Positions 1-5,244 of a stretch of 5,292 bases of DNA are shown here, in pieces (positions within the stretch are counted from its first letter, which is position 1; each line of letters begins with the position of its first letter). A program made the translations under genes and the position numbers. Source of the stretch: Pseudomonadota bacterium (GTDB lineage: Bacteria; Pseudomonadota; Alphaproteobacteria; Rhizobiales; Xanthobacteraceae); contig JAEZMI010000178.1 of assembly GCA_023414975.1 (NCBI GenBank), forward strand, positions 1 to 5,292, in the 5' to 3' direction. The notes beneath the pieces are model-generated. The model made no database searches and was not told where the DNA came from. It was given only the letters and a program-made list of their open reading frames with translations.

Positions 1-1
1 G

Positions 2-61
2 ACCAAGGTCGTTCGGCCGGCCTGCAAGCAGGTGCTGTTCGACGCCGGCTGGGCCAACTGA
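2..61 (+). CDS. C-terminal end of an unidentified protein (partial)
   Basis: The frame starting at base 2 is open from the window edge and ends in TGA at 59-61, giving 19 residues that finish in DAGWAN. Codon usage is G/C-rich at third positions, like the genes that follow. The stop lies 27 bases before the start of the OmpA-domain gene on the same strand, and the gap holds only that gene's ribosome-binding site, so the two are probably co-transcribed. The fragment is too short to assign a family and no motif is recognisable. That it is a real gene end is inferred from the close spacing and the codon pattern. Confidence 0.5.
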   Translation, partial: TKVVRPACKQVLFDAGWAN

Positions 62-72
62 CGTACGGCAAC

Positions 73-78
73 GAGGGA
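73..78 (+). promoter_or_regulatory. Ribosome-binding site of the OmpA-domain gene
   Basis: GAGGGA lies ten bases before the ATG at 89. It is a good Shine-Dalgarno match at slightly long spacing and supports that ATG, which is also followed directly by a signal peptide. Confidence 0.55.
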
Positions 79-88
79 TACACAGATC

Positions 89-727
89 ATGACCCGTTTC
101 ACCCGTTTCGTCGGCGGCCTGGCGCTCGCCGCGGTTCTCGCGGCCCCGCTCGCCACCCAGTTGGCTGGCCCGGCCAACGCGCAGACCGACCTGACCAACC
201 AGCAGATCCTGCAGGGCCTGTCCGGCGTCACCAATGACGACCCGTCGCTCACCGTGGAACTGCTGCGCAAGATGGCGCAGGACGCCGTGGCGGCGAACAA
301 GCCGCTCTCGGTCGACAAGTCGGACATCGCCAAGCGCCTCGACAAGCTCGCGCAGATCACCGTGCAGATTCAGTTCGCGCTGAACTCGTCGATCATCCGG
401 CCGGAGTCCTATGAGACGCTGGGTGCCATCGCCGACGCGCTGCACCACCCGATCCTGTGGAACTACAAGTTCGTCGTCGTCGGCAACACCGACACGACCG
501 GCACCCGTGCGTACAATCTCAAGCTCAGCCAGGAGCGCGCCGACGCCATCGTGCAGGCGCTCGTGGTGCTCTATCAGGTCGCGCCGGACCGGCTGCAGGC
601 GCTCGGCCTCGGTCAGGAAGCGCTTCAGGTGCCCTCGAAGCCCGAAGATCCGATCAACCGCCGCGTGCAGATCTTCAACATCGGCACCATGGCCCCCATG
701 CCCAAGGGTTTCACCAACCCACAGTGA
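89..727 (+). CDS. Secreted OmpA-domain (peptidoglycan-binding) envelope protein
   Basis: This 212-residue protein is probably exported to the periplasm and binds peptidoglycan non-covalently. Residues 1-31 form a classic signal peptide: Arg-rich start, hydrophobic core LALAAVLAA, and an A-N-A cleavage site before Gln32. No lipobox cysteine is present. Residues 32-90 are a short linker, far too small for a beta-barrel, so it is not a full OmpA porin. Residues 91-198 are an OmpA C-terminal domain: GNTDTTGTRAYN (132-143), LSQERA (146-151) and NRRVQIF (190-196). Asp135 and Arg150 sit 15 residues apart, matching the diaminopimelate-binding Asp/Arg pair of characterised OmpA domains. The usual GHTD or GYTD motif is GNTD here. 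It is probably in an operon with the partial gene upstream, and a hairpin terminator follows. The family call is firm; the exact role is unknown. Confidence 0.88.
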   Translation: MTRFTRFVGGLALAAVLAAPLATQLAGPANAQTDLTNQQILQGLSGVTNDDPSLTVELLRKMAQDAVAANKPLSVDKSDIAKRLDKLAQITVQIQFALNSSIIRPESYETLGAIADALHHPILWNYKFVVVGNTDTTGTRAYNLKLSQERADAIVQALVVLYQVAPDRLQALGLGQEALQVPSKPEDPINRRVQIFNIGTMAPMPKGFTNPQ

Positions 728-790
728 GGGAAGGTCCGGCGCGAGCCGAGCCGAAGGGCGGGGCGGCGCTGGCGTCCCTCCTGTGCTACC

Positions 791-837
791 AAGGCCGGCC
801 GGTTCGCCAATGCGCGTTCCGCCGGCCTTTCCTTTTT
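791..837 (+). terminator. Rho-independent terminator-like hairpin after the OmpA-domain gene
   Basis: A perfect 9-bp stem pairs AAGGCCGGC (791-799) with GCCGGCCTT (821-829) across a 21-base loop. It runs directly into a T-rich tract (TTTCCTTTTT, 828-837). It lies 64 bases after the OmpA-domain stop. The loop is longer than usual, and the T-tract ends only 18 bases before the next gene's ATG, so it could also act as an attenuator for that gene. Confidence 0.6.
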
Positions 838-855
838 GAAAACAGAGTTTGTCAG

Positions 856-1197
856 ATGAGCATCAAGAGAATCGAGATCGGCCCGCGCATGAGCCAGGCG
901 GTCGTGCATGGCGGCGTGGCGTACCTCGCCGGCCAGGTGGCCCTGGGCGACGGCGTCGCGGCGCAGACCAAGGCCATACTTGAGCAGATCGACGCGCTGC
1001 TCGCCAAGGCCGGCACCGACAAGACCAAGCTCCTCACCACCACCATCTACCTCGCCGACATCTCGAAGTTCGGCGAGATGAACGCGGTGTGGGACGGCTG
1101 GGTCGCCGCCGGCCACACCCCGGCCCGCGCCACCGTCGAGGCGGCGCTCGCCACGCCGGACTATCTCGTCGAGATCGTCGTCACCGCCGCGGTCTGA
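856..1197 (+). CDS. RidA/YjgF-superfamily protein, YoaB-like subgroup
   Basis: This 113-residue protein has the usual full length for the RidA (YjgF/YER057c/UK114) superfamily of small trimeric cytosolic proteins. Canonical RidA members hydrolyse reactive enamine/imine intermediates released by PLP enzymes. From memory, the sequence lines up along its whole length with E. coli YoaB, notably in the stretch MNAVWDGWVAAGHTPARATV (75-94) and the ending VEI-VVTAAV. The superfamily's key arginine is present as Arg91 in PARATV, and Glu106 lies in the conserved VEI motif. That keeps imine deaminase activity possible, but YoaB-type members are poorly characterised and the substrate is unknown. The ATG at 856 is preferred over the Met at 889 because YoaB has the same N-terminal length. 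No strong Shine-Dalgarno is visible. It converges with the transporter gene on the other strand, and a bidirectional terminator lies between them. Confidence 0.88.
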   Translation: MSIKRIEIGPRMSQAVVHGGVAYLAGQVALGDGVAAQTKAILEQIDALLAKAGTDKTKLLTTTIYLADISKFGEMNAVWDGWVAAGHTPARATVEAALATPDYLVEIVVTAAV

Positions 1198-1218
1198 TCG
1201 GCGGACGTTCCGGCAATG

Positions 1219-1253
1219 AAAAACGGCCCCGTCCTGCGACGGGGCCGTTTCTG
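1219..1253. terminator. Bidirectional rho-independent terminator between convergent genes
   Basis: A perfect 13-bp stem (AAACGGCCCCGTC at 1221-1233 with its exact complement at 1238-1250) closes on a 4-base loop, CTGC. On the plus strand it ends in TTTCTGTTC, and on the minus strand in a run of five T (complement of 1219-1223). It begins 21 bases after the RidA-family stop and lies about 55 bases beyond the transporter stop on the other strand, so it can end transcription from both sides. The minus-strand T-run is the better one. Confidence 0.9.
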
Positions 1254-1305
1254 TTCGGGCCGCGCGACACGGCGGAGGCCGCCGCGCCGCGATCGGGCGT
1301 GAGGA

Positions 1306-2979
1306 TCAGTGCCAGTCGTCGATGTTCCGGTTCTTGGTCTCCGGCAGGAAGATCACGCCGATGACCACGGTCATCAGGGCAACGACGATCGGGTACCAGA
1401 GGCCGGAGAAGATGTTGCCGCTGGCGGCCACGATGGCGAAGGCGGTCGGCGGCAGGAAGCCGCCGAACCAGCCATTGCCGATGTGGTAGGGCAGCGACAT
1501 GCCGGTGTAGCGGATGCGGGTCGGGAACAGTTCGACCAGCAGCGCGGCGATCGGGCCGTAGACCATCGTCACATAGAGCACCAGGACGAAGAGCAGGCCG
1601 ATGATGGAGAGCGTGCGGGAATCGCTCAGCACGCCGCCAATGGTCGGCTGCTTGACGATGCTGGCGTCGCCCGCCTTCGGATAGCCTGCGCCCTGCGCCG
1701 CCGCGACGATGGCCGCGCCGGTCTTGTCGGTGTCCGGGATGGCGACCGCCGTGCCGTTGACCGTTGCTACCACCGGCGTGCCCGCAGCGCCCGGCACCAG
1801 TTCATAGTGCATGGAGTTGGTCGCCAGCGTGCGGCGGTAGACGTCGCACGGACGGGTGAAGACACGCACGCCCACCGGGTCGAACAGTGTGCCGCACTGG
1901 GCGGGATCCGCGGTAATCTGGATCTTCACGTTCTCCGTCGCCTCGATCAGCTTCGGATTGGCGATGCGGGCGATGTTCTCGAAGAGCGGGAAGTAGGTGA
2001 CGGCGGCGATGAGGCAGCCGGCGATGAGGATGGGCTTGCGCCCCACCTTGTCCGAGAACCAGCCGAAGAACACGAAGAACGGCGTGCCGATGAGCAGCGA
2101 GAAGGCGATGAGCAGGTTCGCCGTCGTGCCGTCCACCTTCAGTGTCTGCGTCAGGAAGAACAGGGCGTAGAACTGGCCGGTGTACCAGACCACCGCCTGG
2201 CCGGCCGTGCCGCCGAACAGGGCGATGAGCGCGATCTTGGCGTTCGACCAGCGGCCGAAAGCCTCGGTCAGCGGCGCCTTGGAGCGCGTGCCCTCGGCCT
2301 TCATCTTCTGGAAGGCGGGGGATTCGTTGAGCTGCAGGCGAATCCAGATCGAGAAGCCGAGCAGGATGATCGACAGCAGGAACGGAATGCGCCAGCCCCA
2401 GGCATTGAAGTCTTCCGGCGACATGGACAGGCGCAGCGTCAGGATGACCAGCAGCGACAGGAACAGGCCGACGGTGGCGGTCGTCTGGATCCACGAGGTG
2501 TAGAAGCCGCGCCGGCCATGAGGCGCATGCTCGGCGACGTAAGTCGCGGCGCCGCCATACTCGCCGCCGAGCGCGAGGCCCTGCGCGAGACGGCAGATGA
2601 TGAAGATCACCGGCGCGGCGTAGCCGATGGTCTCATAGCTCGGCAGCAGGCCGACCACGAAGGTCGCGATGCCCATGAGCGTCATGGTGACGAGGAAGGT
2701 GTATTTGCGGCCGATGAGGTCGCCGAGGCGGCCGAAGAACAGCGCGCCGAACGGGCGGACGGCGAAGCCGGCGGCGAAGCCGAAGAGCACGAAGATGAAC
2801 TTCGCGGTCTCGTTCTGGCCCGGCACGAAGGTCATCGCGATGTTCGCCGCCAGCGAGCCGGCGAGATAGAAGTCGTACCACTCGAAGACTGTGCCTGCGG
2901 AGGAGGCGATGATCACCTTCCTCTCTTCCTTCGTCATGGGTGCCGTGGATGTCGGCGCCCGTCCCGTCGTCACGCTCAT
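1306..2979 (-). CDS. MFS transporter, metabolite:H+ symporter (MHS) type, with large loop 9-10 insert
   Basis: This 557-residue, probably 12-helix inner-membrane secondary transporter belongs to the group that includes ShiA, ProP and KgtP. Family hallmarks are GTVFEWYDFYLAG (29-41) in helix 1, the motif-A loop GRLGDLIGRK (83-92), RLAQGLALGGEYGGAATYVAEHAP (starting at 130), GWRIPFL (195-201), the second motif-A-like loop GWFSDKVGRKP (306-316), ELFPTRIRYTGMS (483-495), and the terminal FLPETKNRNIDDW. The family is usually about 420-460 residues. The excess is a hydrophilic insert at about 334-455 between helices 9 and 10, on the predicted periplasmic side, with Cys362 and Cys378. The start at 2979 is chosen because a strong Shine-Dalgarno precedes it and the MHS N-terminus follows; the frame stays open upstream to 3291, but that part looks non-coding. 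The substrate cannot be told from sequence; organic acids or osmolytes are typical of the family. Confidence 0.93.
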   Translation of the reverse strand: MSVTTGRAPTSTAPMTKEERKVIIASSAGTVFEWYDFYLAGSLAANIAMTFVPGQNETAKFIFVLFGFAAGFAVRPFGALFFGRLGDLIGRKYTFLVTMTLMGIATFVVGLLPSYETIGYAAPVIFIICRLAQGLALGGEYGGAATYVAEHAPHGRRGFYTSWIQTTATVGLFLSLLVILTLRLSMSPEDFNAWGWRIPFLLSIILLGFSIWIRLQLNESPAFQKMKAEGTRSKAPLTEAFGRWSNAKIALIALFGGTAGQAVVWYTGQFYALFFLTQTLKVDGTTANLLIAFSLLIGTPFFVFFGWFSDKVGRKPILIAGCLIAAVTYFPLFENIARIANPKLIEATENVKIQITADPAQCGTLFDPVGVRVFTRPCDVYRRTLATNSMHYELVPGAAGTPVVATVNGTAVAIPDTDKTGAAIVAAAQGAGYPKAGDASIVKQPTIGGVLSDSRTLSIIGLLFVLVLYVTMVYGPIAALLVELFPTRIRYTGMSLPYHIGNGWFGGFLPPTAFAIVAASGNIFSGLWYPIVVALMTVVIGVIFLPETKNRNIDDWH

Positions 2980-2987
2980 GATGGTGA

Positions 2988-2997
2988 TTCCTTCCCC
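2988..2997 (-). promoter_or_regulatory. Strong Shine-Dalgarno that fixes the transporter start
   Basis: Read on the minus strand this is GGGGAAGGAA, with the AAGGA core nine bases before the ATG at 2979-2977. It is the best ribosome-binding site in the window. It decides the start against a 104-residue upstream extension of the open frame. Confidence 0.75.
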
Positions 2998-3022
2998 AGA
3001 TAATTCGCGTGCAATGGCGTTT

Positions 3023-3043
3023 CGCGCATCGCCCGGATGCGCG
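3023..3043 (-). repeat. Perfect 8-bp inverted repeat in the transporter leader
   Basis: CGCGCATC (3023-3030) and GATGCGCG (3036-3043) are exact complements separated by five bases (GCCCG). On the minus strand the element ends 43 bases before the transporter ATG, so it is either a leader hairpin or a dyad operator. No T-run follows it in the direction of transcription, so it is not an intrinsic terminator. Confidence 0.4.
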
Positions 3044-3303
3044 TTGAAAACGACAGACTCCGCGAGGAGCCGCGTCAGTATTGCCGAACGATTTTGGGAG
3101 TCCCTCTGGGGAATACCGTCGCCCGGGCGATTTCCTCCCGAAAGCGGCTCCGTCTTAAAGCGATCGCGGCGCCGGTCCCGGATGTTGGCGCGCGGAATTC
3201 TTGCGTTCCGCCACTGCCTCAACGGAAAGCTTGGCGAAAATGGGGGCGTTTGACGATTGGCAATTGGTCGTAACGGCAGCTTTTGCTGCAATGCGAAAGA
3301 ATT

Positions 3304-3320
3304 GCGCGTTCCAGACGCGC
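3304..3320 (-). terminator. Possible weak terminator after rlmB
   Basis: A 6-bp G+C-only-plus-T/A stem (GCGCGT at 3304-3309 with ACGCGC at 3315-3320, loop TCCAG) lies 14 bases after the rlmB stop. On the minus strand it is followed by AATTCTTTC, a poor T-tract. It is the best terminator candidate in this gap but short. Confidence 0.3.
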
Positions 3321-3334
3321 GGTTTTCTATCGTG

Positions 3335-4228
3335 TCAGCCGCGTGGCTGGCCGATGGCGCGCCGGGCGATATGGAGCGCGAGCACGGCGGCGTTGGATAC
3401 GTTGAGGCTGACGATGGCGCCCGGCAGATCGATGCGGGCGAGCGTGTCGCAGGTCTGCCGTGTCAACTGGCGCAGGCCCTTGCCTTCGGCGCCCAGAACC
3501 AGGGCGACTGGGCGGCGCAGCGGCGTGTCGATGAGATCCGCCGGTCCCTCGCTGTCGAGGCCGACCACCTGGACGCCCCGGTCCTTCAGGTCTTCGAGGG
3601 CGCGGGCGAGGTTGCCGACGAAGCAGAAGGGCACATGCTCCAGACCGCCGCTCGCGCTTTTGGCGAGGACGCCGGTGGCGGCGGGGCTATGCCGGGCGGT
3701 GGTGATGATCGCCCCCACCCTGAGAGCGGCGGCGGAGCGGACGATGGCGCCGACATTGTGAGGGTCGGTGATCTGGTCGAGCACCAGGACGAGGTCGTTC
3801 TCGGCGGCGTCCGCGAGCTTCAGCGAGGGCAGGGGATCGCACTCGGCGAACAGGCCCTGATGCACCGCATCCGGGCCGACCAGCCGGTCGATCTCGCCGG
3901 GGCGCACCTGCTCGGGCGCGACCTTCAGCGGAACGGCCTCCTCTTCCAGACGCTTCAGCGCGTTTTCGGTCGCCATCAGCCGGCGCATCTTGCGACGCGG
4001 ATTGCGCAGCGCTTCCACCACGCTGTGCCAGCCATAAAGGATGGCGACATCGTCCGGCCATTCGCCGAAAGGCCGCCCCGCCGGGCGGGGACGGCCACCG
4101 CCGCCCTTGCCACCGCCGCCCTTGCCGCCTCCTCCGCCGAATCCTTTCCCGCCGCCGCGGTGACCGGCATGGCCGGGCTTGGCGGAGCGGGCAGGGCGAT
4201 CGGACGGTGGCTTGGCGCGGTCGTTCAT
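3335..4228 (-). CDS. rlmB: 23S rRNA 2'-O-ribose guanosine methyltransferase (RlmB/TrmH family)
   Basis: This 297-residue SPOUT-class methyltransferase uses S-adenosylmethionine. In E. coli, RlmB makes Gm2251 in the 23S rRNA P-loop. After a basic, glycine-rich tail (about 1-55) comes the substrate-binding domain that opens with ILYGWHSVVEALRNPRRKM (63-81). A short linker then leads to the catalytic trefoil-knot domain (about 145-297). All three SpoU motifs are visible: motif 1 LDQITDPHNVGAIVRSA (150-166) with Asn158 and Arg164, motif 2 LVLGAEGKGLRQL (243-255) with Glu248, and motif 3 IVSLNVSNAAVLAL (272-285). The start at 4228 has only a weak AGAAG upstream. It lies divergent from tRNA-Tyr, a neighbourhood I recall from other alphaproteobacteria. 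The orthologue could in principle be another TrmH-family rRNA/tRNA methylase, but domain layout and context favour RlmB. Confidence 0.92.
   Translation of the reverse strand: MNDRAKPPSDRPARSAKPGHAGHRGGGKGFGGGGGKGGGGKGGGGRPRPAGRPFGEWPDDVAILYGWHSVVEALRNPRRKMRRLMATENALKRLEEEAVPLKVAPEQVRPGEIDRLVGPDAVHQGLFAECDPLPSLKLADAAENDLVLVLDQITDPHNVGAIVRSAAALRVGAIITTARHSPAATGVLAKSASGGLEHVPFCFVGNLARALEDLKDRGVQVVGLDSEGPADLIDTPLRRPVALVLGAEGKGLRQLTRQTCDTLARIDLPGAIVSLNVSNAAVLALHIARRAIGQPRG
4095..4124 (-). repeat. 15-bp tandem repeat encoding a KGGGG unit inside rlmB
   Basis: Two exact copies of CCACCGCCGCCCTTG (4095-4109 and 4110-4124, plus strand) lie in tandem, with a decayed third unit beyond. On the coding strand they encode Lys and four Gly per unit, at residues 36-45 of the RlmB tail. 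The unit is a multiple of three, so copy-number change would keep the frame. Confidence 0.8.
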
Positions 4229-4388
4229 GCTGCGCTTCTGTCATGCCGCGCGGCGCTTTGCAATTTGCCGCACGCCGGCCGCGCGATTCGACCGCGGAAG
4301 GACAGGCGTTTCGCCGCCGAGAGAATGGCCGGAGCGCGCGGGCCGCACCTGGTTTTCCACCGCAGCACGCGGAGGCGGCGCAGCGGGG

Positions 4389-4417
4389 TTGACAGGGCAG
4401 GGGCACCCCACCATAAA
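4389..4417 (+). promoter_or_regulatory. Sigma-70-type promoter for the tRNA-Tyr/tRNA-Gly unit
   Basis: A perfect TTGACA (4389-4394) is followed after exactly 17 bases by CATAAA (4412-4417), four of six matches to the -10 consensus. A G+C-only stretch (GCGCGCC, 4418-4424) follows the -10, as in stringently controlled stable-RNA promoters. Initiation around 4424 would give a leader of about 85 bases before tRNA-Tyr. Confidence 0.6.
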
Positions 4418-4509
4418 GCGCGCCACACGGTCACGGCGCGTTCAAGCGCGTCGTTTCCGGCGGCCGGAAGGCCGGTGGTCGATGCCGTTGCGGCGCGGCC
4501 GACGTGCGA

Positions 4510-4594
4510 GGGGGAGTGTCCCGAGCGGCAAAGGGGGCGGACTGTAAATCCGCTGGCTATGCCTTCGTAGGTTCGAGTCCTACCTCCCCCACCA
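4510..4594 (+). tRNA. tRNA-Tyr (anticodon GTA)
   Basis: This is an 85-base class II tRNA with a full cloverleaf. The acceptor stem pairs GGGGGAG (4510-4516) with CTCCCCC (4584-4590), the discriminator is A4591, and CCA is encoded at 4592-4594. The anticodon stem is GCGGA/TCCGC around loop CTGTAAA, with anticodon GTA at 4544-4546. A long variable arm is present. The T arm is GTAGG-TTCGAGT-CCTAC. The sequence matches bacterial tRNA-Tyr closely. It is the first gene of a two-tRNA unit. Confidence 0.97.
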
Positions 4595-4626
4595 CGTCGC
4601 TCTTCGCTATGCTTGCCTCGGCCCGC

Positions 4627-4700
4627 GCGGGTGTAGCTCAATGGTAGAGCAACAGCCTTCCAAGCTGATGACGAGGGTTCGATTCCCTTCACCCGCTCCA
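4627..4700 (+). tRNA. tRNA-Gly (anticodon TCC)
   Basis: This 74-base tRNA starts 32 bases after tRNA-Tyr and is probably co-transcribed with it. The acceptor GCGGGTG (4627-4633) pairs with CACCCGC (4690-4696), the discriminator is T4697, and CCA is encoded at 4698-4700. The anticodon loop is CTTCCAA with TCC at 4659-4661. The D arm is GCTC/GAGC and the T arm is GAGGG-TTCGATT-CCCTT. The top pair of the anticodon stem is an A-A mismatch, while the other four pairs are intact. Its 3' end is the probable attachment site of the integrase-bearing sequence that follows. Confidence 0.97.
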
Positions 4701-5190
4701 GCCCATTCCCAGGTTTTACAAGGGAATGCAGAGCGTTGACGATGCTTCCTATGGGCTGAAGCCTGCGGGTGGCGCGACACTGTCCAACAGGTCGTCCAAC
4801 ATCCGATGGCTTACCATGCCTGATCTTCTCACCCGCCGCGGCTCCGTCTGGCACTTTGTTCGGCGCGTGCCTGTGGAATTCGCAGCCCTTGATCCACGCG
4901 GGATCATCCGCCAGTCGACCCATGTCCGGATCGACGAGGATCGGCATGGGCGCCGCGCGGCACGGGTTGCGCACAAGATGAATGCGGAGCTTGAGCGGCA
5001 GTGGAAGATGCTAGGCGCGGGTCTGTCACCCTCTGATTCGCAGCGCTATGACGACGCTCGCCGGACCGCACGCACAATCGGCTATGACTATGTGCCGAAT
5101 GAAGACCTCGTGCTTCAGCCCATCGCCCGCATTCTCGAACGGGTCGAGGCGCTGCTCGCGAAGGGCCTGGCAGCGGACGAAGCCGCTGCC
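4701..5190 (+). mobile_element. Remnant of an element integrated at the tRNA-Gly 3' end
   Basis: Directly behind the tRNA, in the same direction, is the start of a tyrosine integrase gene, the usual layout of tRNA-targeted islands and prophages. Base composition looks less G+C-rich across about 4700-5120 than in the flanking genes (judged by eye). The right limit is set at about 5190, where integrase similarity ends and opposite-strand transporter sequence begins. No second copy of the tRNA 3' end occurs in the window, so the far boundary is either off-window or lost. Confidence 0.4.
4704..4728 (+). repeat. 7-bp inverted repeat just behind tRNA-Gly
   Basis: CATTCCC (4704-4710) and GGGAATG (4722-4728) are exact complements around an 11-base A/T-rich centre, three bases after the tRNA CCA. 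A second inverted pair overlaps it: CAGCCCAT (4699-4706) with ATGGGCTG (4751-4758). It could be the tRNA transcript's 3' hairpin, though no T-run follows, or part of a recombination site. Confidence 0.4.
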
Positions 5191-5244
5191 CGCCGTCAGC
5201 GTGGTCAGGCTGAGCGCCGGAATGGGCACCGGCCGGGCACCTAG
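4816..5244 (+). CDS. Truncated DUF6538-type tyrosine integrase, N-terminal fragment (probable pseudogene)
   Basis: This 142-residue frame begins like DUF6538-type site-specific integrases: MPDLLTRRGSVWHFVRRVP (1-19), then a region rich in Arg, and a helical stretch LQPIARILERVEALLAKGLA (100-119). Complete proteins of this kind run to roughly 450-600 residues and carry the catalytic Arg-His-Arg-Tyr set in the C-terminal half, which is entirely absent. Integrase-like sequence ends around Arg125 (5188-5190). The last 17 residues look like out-of-frame readthrough into unrelated DNA before TAG at 5242. The ATG at 4816 is chosen because the family motif starts there; the frame is open back to an ATG at 4726, but that extension is not family-like. 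No clear Shine-Dalgarno is seen. Recombinase activity is not possible for this fragment alone. Confidence 0.7.
   Translation: MPDLLTRRGSVWHFVRRVPVEFAALDPRGIIRQSTHVRIDEDRHGRRAARVAHKMNAELERQWKMLGAGLSPSDSQRYDDARRTARTIGYDYVPNEDLVLQPIARILERVEALLAKGLAADEAAARRQRGQAERRNGHRPGT

Larger units (their letters stand above)
2980..3334. other. 355-base non-coding stretch between rlmB and the transporter gene
   Basis: This stretch lies upstream of the transporter and downstream of rlmB, both on the minus strand, so it should hold the transporter promoter and leader and the end of the rlmB transcript. Open frames cross it on both strands, but none has a recognisable protein, a sensible codon pattern or a ribosome-binding site. 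It contains the transporter's Shine-Dalgarno (2988-2997), a perfect 8-bp inverted repeat (3023-3043), and a G+C-rich hairpin (3304-3320) close behind rlmB. I found no convincing -35/-10 pair, sigma-54 site or known riboswitch. Confidence 0.5.

Noticed and set aside
457..855. An N-terminal extension of the RidA-family frame reaching back into the OmpA-domain gene
   Set aside because: The extension is the OmpA-domain gene read out of frame and crosses the terminator hairpin. The ATG at 856 gives the normal family length.
1309..3003. A 564-codon open frame on the plus strand antisense to the transporter gene
   Set aside because: It lies wholly opposite a clear MFS gene, its product is a His/Arg/Asp/Glu-rich low-complexity string with no domain, and long antisense frames are expected in G+C-rich coding DNA.
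3257..3270. Possible sigma-54 element starting at TTGGCA
   Set aside because: The -24-like TGGC is not followed by a TTGC-type -12 box at the required spacing, and no gene lies downstream in that direction.
3276..3289. Small hairpin GCAGC-TTTT-GCTGC behind rlmB as a terminator
   Set aside because: The stem has only five pairs and no T-run follows it on either strand in the direction of transcription.
2980..3291. A 104-residue N-terminal extension of the transporter from an ATG at 3291
   Set aside because: The extension is Arg/Pro-rich without family resemblance, while a strong Shine-Dalgarno and the normal MHS N-terminus mark the start at 2979.
3257..4570. A 437-codon open frame on the plus strand opposite rlmB
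   Set aside because: It is antisense to all three SpoU motifs of rlmB and runs into the tRNA-Tyr gene. Its product shows no family features.
4225..4974. A 249-codon minus-strand frame spanning the rlmB upstream region, both tRNAs and the integrase start
   Set aside because: It reads through two certain tRNA genes in antisense and has no recognisable domain, although such frames are often annotated as hypothetical proteins.
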